Shown here in pieces: positions 24,735-34,620 of a stretch of 64,000 nt of DNA. Positions within the stretch are counted from its first letter, which is position 1. The number at the start of each line of letters is the position of its first letter. This DNA is from Gerris lacustris. Lineage: Eukaryota; Arthropoda; Insecta; Hemiptera; Gerridae. The stretch is taken from assembly GCA_951217055.1 (NCBI GenBank), contig OX578285.1, positions 48,052,024 through 48,116,023 on the forward strand, read 5' to 3'. The notes below the pieces were generated by a model. That model saw only the letters and a program-made list of their open reading frames with translations, was not told the DNA's origin and made no database searches. Both the position numbers and the translations under genes were made by a program.

Positions 24735-26056
24735 TTCATTCATTCAAAATACTTTTATTTATTAAATTATATAATTACAAGAAGTTGTATAAAAGTAATT
24801 ACGGCAAGGCATAGCCGTCTGCCGGAGAGCTTGCGTTAAACAGAAAATTCTTAACAAAAAATAAAAATTTACTAGTTATTCAAAATTTAAATATATAAAA
24901 AAAAGAAATAATAAATAAATAAAAATAACCTGCATAAAAAAAAGAATTGTTAATATTATGTAAGTATAACTGGGAAAAAGAAGATAGCAATGATAATACT
25001 ATAAATTACTTCAATATATAAAATAAAAACGATCAATTTAATAATAAGTTAATAATATTAACTTTATTACAGATTAAGGGAAATTAATGTGTATTAATAA
25101 ATTAGAGAGTACGGCTAGTGAGAGACTGGACTTCTTTGGTAAATTTGAATACCAGATAAAAGTTGTTACTTATTAATAAGTCAGTAATGTCGGAACCTTG
25201 GACTGTAGAAGCACCGAAGTATTGAAGACGCAGTGAAGCGTAGGCCGGACACTCAGCAAGAAAATGTAACAAATTTTCCTCGACATCTCGATAGCATATG
25301 GGACACTCCATTTCCTCCTTATCCTTATCCAGCCAGGGCACAGACTTGAGATGGATTAATTCACCTCTTAACTTGAATAAAAGTTTTAAGTCGGAAAAAG
25401 ATATACTAGACTTAGAGTCTGGAGTAAAAAACCTACCATAATCAGACTTTTCAACTAATAAGGTTCGAAATAATAAAAATCTGTTTGATTCCTTGGCTTG
25501 GTTTACAGACGCTTCCATCATACTTAATTTCATTTTGCTAATTAAAGAGCTGAACTGGGATCTCCACACTGCTTTATTTTCTAGGGTTAGCTGGGAAGAT
25601 GTTTTAAACTCTTGACATAACTCATTCCAAGTTTTGAACCAAAACATGTTTTTCGCTATAACCTCTTCAGCAATTACTCTAGGGTAACGATGTGGTGGGA
25701 GGTCCATTACTGAGGTACAATCATTTGTATGCAGTTTGAAGGTATACAAAAATAAGGGGTCTATAGACGTCTCCATGTGAAGCATAAAAGTAGGAGTAGC
25801 TTGAGGAAGAGAAAAGAGTTTTCTAATAAAATAACGTTGAAATTTTTCTAGAACCTCATACCTACAACTACCCCAAACCTGAGCAGCATAACAAGTAATA
25901 GCTCTAGAGACAGCATTATATATCCTGAATTTTGAGTCTAGAGGCACCTCTTGTTTACAAACAAAACTACCCCAAACTGTATTAAGTCCTTGTTTTGCAA
26001 CAGCAACTTGTTCCTTCAGATGCTCATGGAGAGATAACTTAACATTTGATAAATAA
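24735..26056 (-). mobile_element. 5'-truncated LINE, 3' end with (TGAA)n-type tail
   Basis: The minus-strand element includes the reading frame at 25102-26050, a 3' UTR of about 340 bp and a terminal ttgaatgaatgaa tail at about 24733-24748. The 5' truncation point is near 26056, where a short tandem repeat begins. Confidence 0.7.
25102..26056 (-). CDS. LINE reverse transcriptase, C-terminal third (intact frame)
   Basis: The longest uninterrupted frame in the window, about 320 residues ending at a natural stop. The N-terminal part (HLKEQVAVAKQGLNTVWGSF, FRIYNAVSRAITCYAAQVWG) matches the thumb and connection region after the palm domain of non-LTR reverse transcriptases. The C-terminus carries CPICYRDVEENLLHFLAECP, the CX2C...HX4C zinc knuckle found at the end of R1/CR1-like ORF2 proteins. 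The palm, endonuclease and ORF1 are missing, so this is a 5'-truncated insertion. The apparent upstream start codon lies in flanking repeat sequence and is not a true start. The lack of stops suggests a fairly recent insertion compared with neighbouring elements. Confidence 0.75.
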
Positions 26057-26122
26057 TAATATGTAAGATACCCATAATATGTAAGATACCATACCATGTA
26101 AGATACCATAATATGTCATGGG
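26056..26122. repeat. Short tandem repeat, about 17-18 bp unit
   Basis: aatatgtaagatacca-type units repeated about 3.5 times at the 5' junction of the LINE fragment. Confidence 0.75.
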
Positions 26123-27060
26123 ATTGTTGTTTAATAATGTTGACAGATTGTCATTGAGGTTTTTGTGTTTCGAATATATTCTGTACTTGTGAATGCATTA
26201 TTTGAGATTATTAATGGAGTAGAAGTACGAAGTACAAGGCAGCTACGTTACAATTGGGTGTTGTAAATACTTTTTTTTGTTTTATTTATTTACATAAAAA
26301 AGATATGTCAAATAGACAAAAAAAGAATTTCCGTCGAAGTCGAGGGTTGGTTGATGAGGATGTCGTTCTCCTCGAGATTTAGAAAGGGCAGAGGCTGGAT
26401 TAATTGTACCGAGGCGTCCTGTAGTTATGCCGGACAAGTTCGAGTCTGGGCGAAGGAACGACTTTATCATACGGTTTGATATGATAAGGGAAATAAACGA
26501 TTGGAAAATGAGTCAAGGCACAATTTTTAGCATTGTGTTTGGTCGGTACTGAGCTAAAACTGTACTCGGTAGGTAGAAGAACAGGTTGCTCGTTGCTACC
26601 CAGTGATAATAATCCTGTCGCGAGTGCGCTAGGGTCGTTGTTTTGGTTTCATGTATAGTCAGTTTTTAATCAAATAGATCATTGTAAAAAAACACAGTGT
26701 TGTTCTTTTGTTATTAATAATTTTATTTTTGTTAACTTCAGTATTTTTTAATATTTTTGCAACAGGCAACACTGTATCTGTATCTGACACAAGTACCTAT
26801 TCATACAGATATTAATGGAGAGCAATCATTTTTATAATAACAAATACATATCAGGATTGTTCCAACCCCGTTATTTTTAGCGTCCTTTGCATTTTAATAA
26901 TCCCGTGGATTTGTGGATCGTACAAAAATCGTTTAGGATAGTTGTGACTACAATTCATACTGTATAAAAACCAACAAAACAGGAAACCTAATAGATTGGA
27001 AACCTTCCTTTTGTTTTTTGTTGTTATTGGTGAGATTTGACATATAACTGCGCATGTCAG
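26123..27060. other. No gene seen
   Basis: No recognisable coding or element signal. The 62-residue minus frame at 26282-26470 has no motif. Confidence 0.4.
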
Positions 27061-27369
27061 AATGCATGTCTAGAAATGGGTATTGCCTTTAGCACCCGAC
27101 TATACTGACTTCGGCAATACTCGGAAGTTCCGACTTTAAACAAAGCTAAGCTTTCAGTTTCTCCCGTGTTCATGACTTCTTGGTCGACCTTTAGACATAC
27201 TTAACACTCTTTTTGTAAAGTTGCTCGCCACATTCATTTTGGTTGACATCTCCAGGAATGGAATCCAATTATCCACAGGTAGCTCTACGGTAAACTTTAT
27301 GCGATCATGAAAGTGGTTAAAAATGCCTAGGGTTAGGTCTATCATATTACACGGAATAGACAGGATCAT
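27061..27369 (-). pseudogene. Penelope-like RT C-terminal segment, inverted
   Basis: The minus-strand frame carries IFNHFHDRIKFTVELPVDN, WIPFLEM and KRVLSMSKG, matching the region just after the reverse transcriptase palm of Penelope-like elements (..IKFT.E......PFLD..). The neighbouring piece of the same protein (27380-27615) is on the opposite strand, so one of the two segments has been inverted. No intact catalytic motif remains. Confidence 0.6.
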
Positions 27370-27620
27370 GTCATCTACAGGCCACCATTAAGAAATAACT
27401 TGAGAAAAATGGCTACCCTCGAAATACCGTCCAATCCCTAATTAGAAACTGGGACGGAAGTCAAGCAGACCTAAATGCAGATAATATTAAGATCCTTTGC
27501 TCTGATATGGGTAATAATAAAAGAACAGTGTTGGAAATGCTATATATACACTGCAACAGGCATGCCATGAACTACAGTTCGGACGTAGCTAATATAAGAG
27601 AACTATACAAATTTCTCTTA
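27370..27620 (+). pseudogene. Penelope-like C-terminal segment (linker and endonuclease end)
   Basis: The plus strand reads LEKNGYPRNTVQSLI, the typical Penelope linker, followed by NNKRTVLEMLYIHCN and IRELYKF, which resembles the end of the GIY-YIG endonuclease domain (basic..LE..YI......N). The GIY-YIG signature itself is missing. It is continuous with the plus-strand terminal repeat downstream. Confidence 0.6.
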
Positions 27621-28110
27621 TTGTGTAGATGTTAGTTCCTCTTTCTTCCGCTAGATTGCAGTACTATAGCTCACCTCGCCTCTACCTAGTACCAGTCTTG
27701 CCCACTGGGGCTCTGCTACTATCTGTCAAATTCGACTTAATTTACTTTTTCTCTGTTACACTTATTTTTTAGCTTCTTCTTTAATCCTTTCTTCTTTAGC
27801 CATTTCTATTATTCTTTCTCATCTCCTCTCAATAGTTTATATTGTATTAATTTTCCTGTCTTCTTTCACGGAAGTGATCTTGTACCGGTTCTTTTTATTA
27901 CTTTATCTTCTTTCATTTATACGTTTCATTTTATCCTTTTCACTCCCTGCTTCACTTTCTTCCTTTTACCTCTTATTTTTGTTTTAGTTTGCCCTGAAGA
28001 TGGCAACATTATAATGGTTGCCGAAACGTCGGCTATGTGAGAATTTTGGAGTTTTCATATTTATTCCCTGACCGAACCCCGGAGTTGAGTGAAGGAGTCA
28101 TCTTTTATAT
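27621..28110 (+). mobile_element. Penelope-like terminal repeat (pLTR)
   Basis: A long pyrimidine-rich stretch (27640-27985) leads into a perfect hammerhead-like core at 27994-28030 and the block gaccgaaccccggagttgag at 28058-28077. The order matches the degraded copy at 4280-4640. It is followed within about 60 bp by (AT)n. Confidence 0.65.
27994..28030 (+). ncRNA. Minimal hammerhead-like core (Penelope type)
   Basis: CTGAAGA, helix II GGCAAC...GGTTGCC, then GAAACGTCGG. All conserved bases of the minimal core are present with a stem unrelated in sequence to the other copies. Confidence 0.65.
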
Positions 28111-28149
28111 ATCTACGGTCGAGCTGAGTAGTGTGCGTTGTTTTTTAAT

Positions 28150-28270
<121 letters not shown>

Positions 28271-29189
28271 TGTACAGGTTATTTCATTTTTAATGTAAAC
28301 AAAATTCAACTTTAGATAGAGCATAAACGGAACAAAAAAGTTCCTACTACAGACCATACCTCGATTTTCATATTTTTCAGAAACAGTATGACTTTTTACA
28401 GAAGTATGTTCATATTGTTTTCTATTTAAGCTAGAAAAATAACTTAAACACTATTTTAAAGGGCATAAAATTCCCTTTAAGCTTGCCTAAACAGTTGTTC
28501 CAATAGTTCTATTTAACCAGGAGTTACAGCTTTGGAAAATGAAAAAACTTTTCTTTTTTTTAAAAAAAAGAAAAAAAAACATGGTCAAAATGAGGTACTT
28601 CATAACTTCTTTATTTTTATATTCAATTTCTGTGTCCGATAAGGTTAAAAACTTTCCTATTTCATTAGCTTTGTTTGATGTAACAAATGTTATACTTCAC
28701 TTAAGCATTAAGGCCGTGCTGCTAAAAATAAATACCAAAGTCGCTTAAATAAATAATTAAACAGTAGACTATCTAGGATGGAATGAATTGAAAGTATCCA
28801 AAATCAACTGTTCTTCACCTATTTCGTTAGACCCTTTAACTTTAACAACCCAAGGACGCCCTCTTCCACCGGACGGTGAAACTCAGGCTGGACGGTGAAA
28901 CTCATGGCCCGACTGACCTGGACTGCCTTTCCTCTCTCCTATCCAGAATCGTTCTTTTTCATGTTTTTTTTTTTTTTTTTTTTTTTTTTTATTTGTATAA
29001 TTATTAATTTAACTGTGGGGGCCCAGGTCCAGCTAACACCAAGTTAGGTGCTATTGTATTAATTAATTAGATTTTGAGTGGAAGACTACTCTTAGGAGTT
29101 GTCTGTGATGGGGCCCCAAGGTATACAACTGTGTAATAATTTCTTATGTAGGGTTTATTTTTTTCTTTTATGTATAATTTTGAAGTGAA
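28271..29189. other. No gene seen; poly-T at 28969-28990
   Basis: AT-rich, with a 22-nt T run. 28855-28935 holds a short imperfect duplication (ggacggtgaaactca twice). No gene recognised. Confidence 0.4.
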
Positions 29190-29462
29190 ACATCTTTAGC
29201 TGCGGTAGAGTGAATTGGCTTGGATGAAACAACATCGTGAAACCAAGTTTGCGTTTCGAGACTCGCCCAAGTGAAATATTTGAAGTGAAATTAACAATAT
29301 TGAATGTTTTTCTTTTGAGACTCGTCTGTAATAGATTTTTATCAACTGCCGGCCTATGTGGGCAGTTGATTTACTGTAAAAATGTTTGCATCCGGACGAG
29401 TCTCGTACCATCGACCCCTGATATGACAATCAGACGCGTAAACCACTACACCACGGGAGTCG
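29190..29462 (-). mobile_element. tRNA-headed SINE (Asp-like head)
   Basis: On the minus strand from 29462, GTGGTGTAGTGGTTTACGCG resembles an A box/D-arm, followed by an anticodon-arm-like TCTGA..GTC..TCAGG and a decayed B box (GGTACGAGACTCG). The spacing is tRNA-like and the GTC triplet suggests an Asp-type ancestor, but the anticodon loop has an extra base and the T arm is weak. The downstream body contains gcaaacttggtttcacg and ends in AT-rich sequence. A decayed tRNA pseudogene is the alternative. Confidence 0.45.
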
Positions 29463-30084
29463 ATGATTTACTTAAAACAAAGAATTGGTGTATAACCGTG
29501 TTGTTACATACATTTTAATAATTAATATATATAAATGTTGTTTTCATGTTTTTTCTTTATTATTCGCTTACATTTTATTAAGTGAAATTATGTTTCTTTG
29601 AGAAGTTATCTGACTGTAGTGGAATTTAAACTCTTGTTTATAAATATGTGTGTTGCTTATTAAATAAATGATTTTTATAAAATGCATTACATAAATAAGG
29701 TTTATTGTGCTATTTAGTTATTAATTAAATCTAAGTAATAACAATTCTAGTGATTTCTTTATCTTGAACCCTCCCCTTCACTGGCTTCCTCACTCACCAG
29801 TTCTCTCTATTCCTTCTTCTCCGAAATCAGTCCTTATCCCCTCCCTACCCCCCTCCTCCTCCTTCCTCCCCGTCCTCTTTCCTTTCCCTACTCTACCCTT
29901 GTTTATTGAATGAGTTGGCGCTCTATTTTACTTTTTTTTAAATTTGGTTCGAATACGAACATTCTGCGTTGACCAACCCCCCCCCCCCCCCTTTCTTAAC
30001 GTCTGAGCTGAGCATAACCCATCATCTAATAGCCAACCATTAAAAGAAGGCTACAAATTTCAGGGTGTTCTTTAAGAAATGTAC
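29463..30084. other. Polypyrimidine tract and poly-C, no gene
   Basis: 29765-29900 is almost entirely C and T on the plus strand, and 29978-29991 is a C homopolymer. No coding signal. Confidence 0.6.
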
Positions 30085-30360
30085 ATGTCCCACTAAAAAA
30101 CCGTTGAACCTCTTGGAGCTGCACTTAAACAGCGTAAATGGTTACTGATAACATTAACACAATTAATCCTTGCATAGTCAGCATTAGTGACAACAACACT
30201 AATAAAAACCTTTTCTAAATCACTTACGACATCAAACATTGGCAAATCCTCCAGACTACTATAACCCATGGCAAATTTATCTCCCATAGATAGCAACTGT
30301 AAACTATCATGTGGAATTTCCACATCCGTAAAATTAGTAACATTCACTTCACCGGTTAAT
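30085..30360 (-). pseudogene. Penelope-like protein N-terminal segment
   Basis: The minus frame has VTNFTDVEIPHDSLQLLSMG, DKFAMGYS and DVVSDLEKV. Penelope-like proteins show NLS...(I/L)......LLS.G..FA....... near the N-terminus ahead of the reverse transcriptase. It ends abruptly at the palindrome. Confidence 0.5.
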
Positions 30361-30375
30361 TAAAACAAACCTATG

Positions 30376-30853
30376 ACTTGGTAGTTAGTTGTGGGTCATA
30401 AGGGATGTAGGTATTAATAAAACTCTCCTATCTCATTGTGCTGCTATATTTCGACTTCAAACTTAAGTCATTATCAAGCATCTACAACATTAATTTCAAA
30501 CAAAATCAACATAATGTTATCTCTATAATAGTCTTTTCCACTATTATTTAGGATTATTAATGTTATTCTAATGAAACCCTTTTGGAAAAATAACAATCTT
30601 ACCTATTTCCTTAGCTAAAAGGATAGGTAAGATTGTTATTTTTCCAAAAGGGTTTCATTAGAATAACATTAATAATCCTAAATAATAGTGGAAAAGACTA
30701 TTATAGAGATAACATTATGTTGATTTTGTTTGAAATTAATGTTGTAGATGCTTGATAATGACTTAAGTTTGAAGTCGAAATATAGCAGCACAATGAGATA
30801 GGAGAGTTTTATTAATACCTACATCCCTTATGACCCACAACTAACTACCAAGT
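30376..30853. repeat. Palindrome with 231-bp arms and 16-bp spacer
   Basis: 30376-30606 and 30623-30853 are inverted copies with no mismatch found by eye. Each arm contains cttgataatgacttaagttt ... gtcgaaat, a decayed Penelope-type ribozyme motif (GAAAT in place of GAAAC). The palindrome splits a Penelope-like reading frame: matching coding lies at 30085-30360 and 30884-31200, and caaacctatgac is present on both sides (30369-30380 and 30886-30897). Near-identity of the arms implies recent formation or gene conversion. Confidence 0.9.
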
Positions 30854-30883
30854 AACTTTTGAGGGATCACCTTTCATCTTATA

Positions 30884-31204
30884 ATCAAACCTATGACCTT
30901 GTTTGGAGTATAAAGCTTCTAACTTACTGTCTAAAATATATTTATTTTTAAAGAACTCACCCTCTCAAAGATTATTCATAGTGGAAATGTAATTCCTAAC
31001 TATTCTCTCAGGCACTAAAGTAAAAGCCAAGTTGATACACCTCACTTAATTCCTCTCCTACCAATCTATGCGCCATATAGTAGCCTTAATCTCTACATTT
31101 AAACAGCCATTTCTAAACCGTTCAATAACTCTCAACATGTCATTATTGAAAGTGTCATCACCCACAACCAATTCAAGAGCTGAGCCTGTGAAATCAAGGA
31201 TATG
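30884..31204 (-). pseudogene. Penelope-like protein N-terminal segment, upstream part
   Basis: The minus strand reads HRFDYKMKGDPSKVT immediately outside the palindrome, and upstream a helix-rich basic segment with stops. Reading order and frame place it just before the 30085-30360 segment, so the two formed one coding region before the palindrome arose. Confidence 0.4.
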
Positions 31205-31338
31205 TTTAGGAAAACGCACTTTAATACTTCAAAGTTGCATGTATTTATCTCTTTATTTGTTTCAAAAGTTATTGGAACCATACAGAGTGGCAAGGGTTTC
31301 ATTTTTTGGTTTTACCAACGAAACCCTAAAAAGGAATG
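31205..31338 (+). repeat. Dispersed repeat family C, copy 2 (3' end only)
   Basis: Has tttaatactt..aagtt, ttcaaaagttattggaacc, atacagagtg and the hairpin agggtttc...gaaaccct ending in AAAAA. The gacagacagac run is deleted. A 5'-truncated copy of the family at 16895 and 38445. Confidence 0.7.
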
Positions 31339-31437
31339 CAACCACAACATGTGTTTAACAGCATTTTATGTTTTATTATCTCATATTTTTTTGTGATTTA
31401 ATACAAAGATTTTTAAAGAATAGTATATTATGTTACA

Positions 31438-31934
31438 AGGCTGTGAAGTGAGTTTTTTCTTTACCGCGGCAATTACATTTACTGTCGAGCGAAGCGAGAC
31501 AGTAAATATTGCCAAGGTAAAGAAAAAACACTTCAAAGTCGCGTAGCATATGCTATTTTTTCCGAGGTAGCAGACAATGAAAAAACATTAAATATTAATC
31601 ACTAATCAATATATAATAATAACAAATATTAGTACATACTTAAGACTTAAAAAAAGAAACCTTAAAATGAGGTTATACTATAAGAAAAGATAAATAAAAC
31701 GCATTGACATCTAGCGGATTTTTATCGTACTAGAAGCATTTCTACAAAGACTGCAGCACTACTAACGGAAGTTTTGACAACTACCCGCCGTAAAGAAAAA
31801 ATCTTTTAGTGCCTAGGACGTAAAAGATTTTTTCTTTACAGCTAGGAGTAATGAAAAGATTTTTTAAGTCCACGTAATGAAAAAATGGATTTTAGCTATG
31901 TTTTTTAGGCTCTAAAGTTACTATTTCACAGCCT
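31438..31934. mobile_element. Hairpin-rich MITE-like element with 10-bp TIRs
   Basis: aggctgtgaa (31438-31447) is perfectly inverted at 31925-31934. Inside, 31445-31486 pairs with 31498-31536 across the loop gagcgaagcgag, and 31790-31808 pairs perfectly with 31821-31839 (19 bp, 12-nt spacer). The words ctttac and aaaagatttttt repeat in both orientations. There is no coding frame and no clear target duplication. Confidence 0.55.
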
Positions 31935-31989
31935 ACCACGGAAAAACTTTTTTTTTTTAACTTTTCCTTATGTACTTGCATAATATAAT

Positions 31990-31999
31990 AATACAGCTT

Positions 32000-32036
<37 letters not shown>

Positions 32037-32600
32037 TAATTATATCACGTAATAGAGTAACCCCATTAGTGTTACAATTTAATTTATTGAAGCTTTTAAA
32101 AAGAGTATTATTGAATCTTCTGAGTACTTATTCGAATAGTGTGTTTTCTAAAATACCATTTCGTTGTGACTATCATCATTTTTCACCCTTACATTTTATT
32201 TTACTTAAGATTTTTTAACGATCTTTCTTTTTTTCCTTCTCTGATATTTAAAAAAAAAAAAAAAAAAAAAATCGAATTACATTACTTAATAGAGTAATAA
32301 AGTAATAACCTAAATATTAAAATTTAATTTTTCGAAGCTTTAAAAATTAGTATTAGCAGACCACATCCAAACACTCCAAAACTACAGACAACAAAGCAGC
32401 AGCGACAAATGGTCCAGCAAGGCTGCAATATATTGGGCTGCCAGGAAGGAGACGAACAAGATTCCTCCGAATCCGGCGTAGGGAAAAAAAAGAAAAAAGT
32501 ATTAGTGTATCATCTGAGTACGGTAACTTTCATTTTCGTTTTCTTGAAAATAACTTTATTGTGACTATCATTGCTATTCGCCCCAGCCCTTCTTTTACTA
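31990..32600. repeat. Diverged direct duplication, about 190-bp unit
   Basis: 32033-32222 and 32270-32600 share cgtaatagagtaa, tttaattt.t.gaagctttt, gtattag, catctgagtac and ttgtgactatcat blocks in the same order. The second unit is split by a short insertion at 32357-32497. (AT)n lies at 32014-32037 and a poly-A run at about 32251-32270. Confidence 0.6.
32357..32497 (+). mobile_element. Approximately 140-bp retroposed insert with poly-A tail
   Basis: Flanked by the 8-bp direct repeat agtattag (32349-32356 and 32498-32505), with an A-rich 3' end (gggaaaaaaaagaaaaa). This insertion interrupts one unit of a duplicated sequence whose other unit lacks it. The body is GC-richer and may be a LINE 3' end. 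Confidence 0.65.
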
Positions 32601-33609
32601 ATGCCAACTTGGCAATCACCTTTCTCATTGTTTTATTAGTTAAATCGTATGAATGAGTTCCATTACCGAGTCAATAGATTTGCATCTCTCAGATCTATAA
32701 TTAATTCAAAAGTAAACCTTACGATGCTTATACTCAGCACAAAAATTATTCTTTAATAATTTTGGATAAAACAGGCTAACCAGCAACACACTTATGCCTT
32801 GCGACGTAGTTTGTAGCATATCGTTTCTTTCTCTATCTCGCTTATTGTAAACGCAATTTTACTGTAATTTGGTGGTAAAAAAAAACATTAGTAATACTGA
32901 TATGTTCATTTTTTGATAAAATAAACATGTCAATTTTAACAACTGTTAAACGATTCCGTTCAAAATAATCACGACAGTATCATCACGAGTTTCATTTCAA
33001 AACGGAATTCACTAATTGACAACTCACTATAAATACATTAAAACTAATTAAATAAATAAATCTATCTCTGAAAAGAGTCATTATTTAATTCAATTAATTC
33101 CTTGTAATATTATTAGAAAAAAAAAAAATAAATAATATTTTCAATATAAATAAATGATATCTGGTATGAGAAATATTTGCAGATATATTAACGGCTGTAA
33201 ATGAGCGTCGGTTCGATACAAAGCGTATCTCAGATATTTAATCTTTATACAGAGTTAATAATTTTAATGATGTTTTCTTACCCATTAATTAATATATAGG
33301 TTAAGATGAAGAATAACATTTCAGATTTCTCTTTTAATAATTCATGCTGTAACATTGATTTCTATTTGTCAATATTATTGTAATTTTCCTCTGCAATGAT
33401 TTCAGTAAGATTATTGATTTGCAATATTAAATAAACAGGTCAAGTGTGTGCTAGTCATAAAGTCACAAAGCGAGGAGTGCTAGTCACAAAGCGAGGGTCC
33501 GTAGGCAACACTGTATTGTTTAAGTAGTACCTATTGATGGTGCTTTTTAAAATGCTAAAAAGTCTACTTTCAACTACCCTATAGGTCTGATATTCTCAAA
33601 ACACAGAAA
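32601..33609. other. No gene seen
   Basis: AT-rich. A short direct repeat gtgctagtca.aaag lies at 33448-33500. Nothing else recognised. Confidence 0.4.
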
Positions 33610-33978
33610 CAAAATTCTGATTAAGTATTTTTTGCCTGTGAACCAGACTATATAAATACATCCAAAAGAGCATAATTATAAAAAAAAACTTATTTTGTCA
33701 ATAAAAACAACTTTTTTTCAAAATATCCAAAAAGTGGCATCTTTACTTTTGGTCGAAGAATGTTCAGGAATTTTTTCATTTTATAAGCGAGATAGAAGGG
33801 GGGACACTGTTCTCACCAACTTCAAACTCGCCTACGCTCGCCCTATCAAAGTTATAACTATAACCAAACCATTATATATTTTTGTAATCAGCTCGACATA
33901 CCCTTTCATATGATACTCCACACGGTCTCCAGCAAAAACAATTATTTTTTAACCCTTAAGTTTTTTTACCCTTATTCG
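33610..33978 (+). repeat. Dispersed repeat family D, copy 2 (3'-truncated)
   Basis: Matches 55060-55450 (tctgattaagtattttttg, tattttgtcaataa, tttggtcgaagaatgttcag, atcagctcgacataccc) but lacks the downstream acggacggacag run and 3' hairpin. Confidence 0.7.
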
Positions 33979-33994
33979 AACAAATCGCTCACTT

Positions 33995-34085
33995 GACCCG
34001 AAGGCGGCGCAGTGGTTGATTCTGTGTCTAGTGGCTAGCCCACTTAGGTCGGAGCTGCCAAAACAGAAGCTATAGAACTTGGTTG
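33995..34085 (+). mobile_element. Possible tRNA-derived SINE head
   Basis: GGCGGCGCAGTGGTTGATTC resembles an A box, and ggtcggagctgcc could be a decayed B box about 35 nt later. The composition change relative to the flanks supports an insertion. Weak evidence. Confidence 0.25.
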
Positions 34086-34539
34086 GCCCTAAATCCACCA
34101 CGACAGGGCGTTGGGCTACTGGAAGTCAATATTGTGAATCTAATGCTACCCCCTACTCTCAAAAAAACATTATTTTGTGGCTACCACACAACTCTCACCA
34201 CTAGTCATTTTACGACACCGTCGAGCAGCGTGACCCCTCTCCTAACCTTCCTTCTCCACAATCAAATATTCCTAAGAATAAGAAAAGTCCCACATACTCC
34301 ATAAAATCGGAAACCAGGGTAGAAAATTTCACTCGACAGGAATTATATTCCATTAACAAAATATAAGCCCCATAAATAAACTAAATTGAAGATGGACTTC
34401 AGTGGCCGCTACCCACTCGGATTTTCATATTTAAACTCAAATTTGCCTAATCTTTGTACATTACATTTTAAACAAAAATTAACAGCTTGTATAATTATGA
34501 CTAGAGAGGTAAATAAAAAGTAACAAAACAATATTTTCA

Positions 34540-34620
34540 CCTCAATTTTATATCAACTACAAACAAACGCGTTTCGACATTTTACATCATCTTCAGTGTG
34601 AGTGTTAGCATAGTAAGTGA
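34540..34620 (-). mobile_element. Penelope-like terminal fragment, degenerate ribozyme core
   Basis: On the minus strand CTGAAGATGATGT...ATGTCGAAACGCG (34597-34569) keeps CTGAAGA and GAAAC but has GCG where cleavable copies have GTC, and helix II pairing is poor. No adjacent coding. Confidence 0.4.

Noticed and set aside
30093..30347. 84-residue frame considered as a host gene
   Set aside because: The LLS.G..FA pattern and neighbouring palindrome with Penelope-type motif make a retroelement fragment more likely.
33695..33913. Frames at 33695 and 55169 with similar peptides
   Set aside because: Similarity is explained by family D repeat copies; frames break at different points and there is no selection signal.
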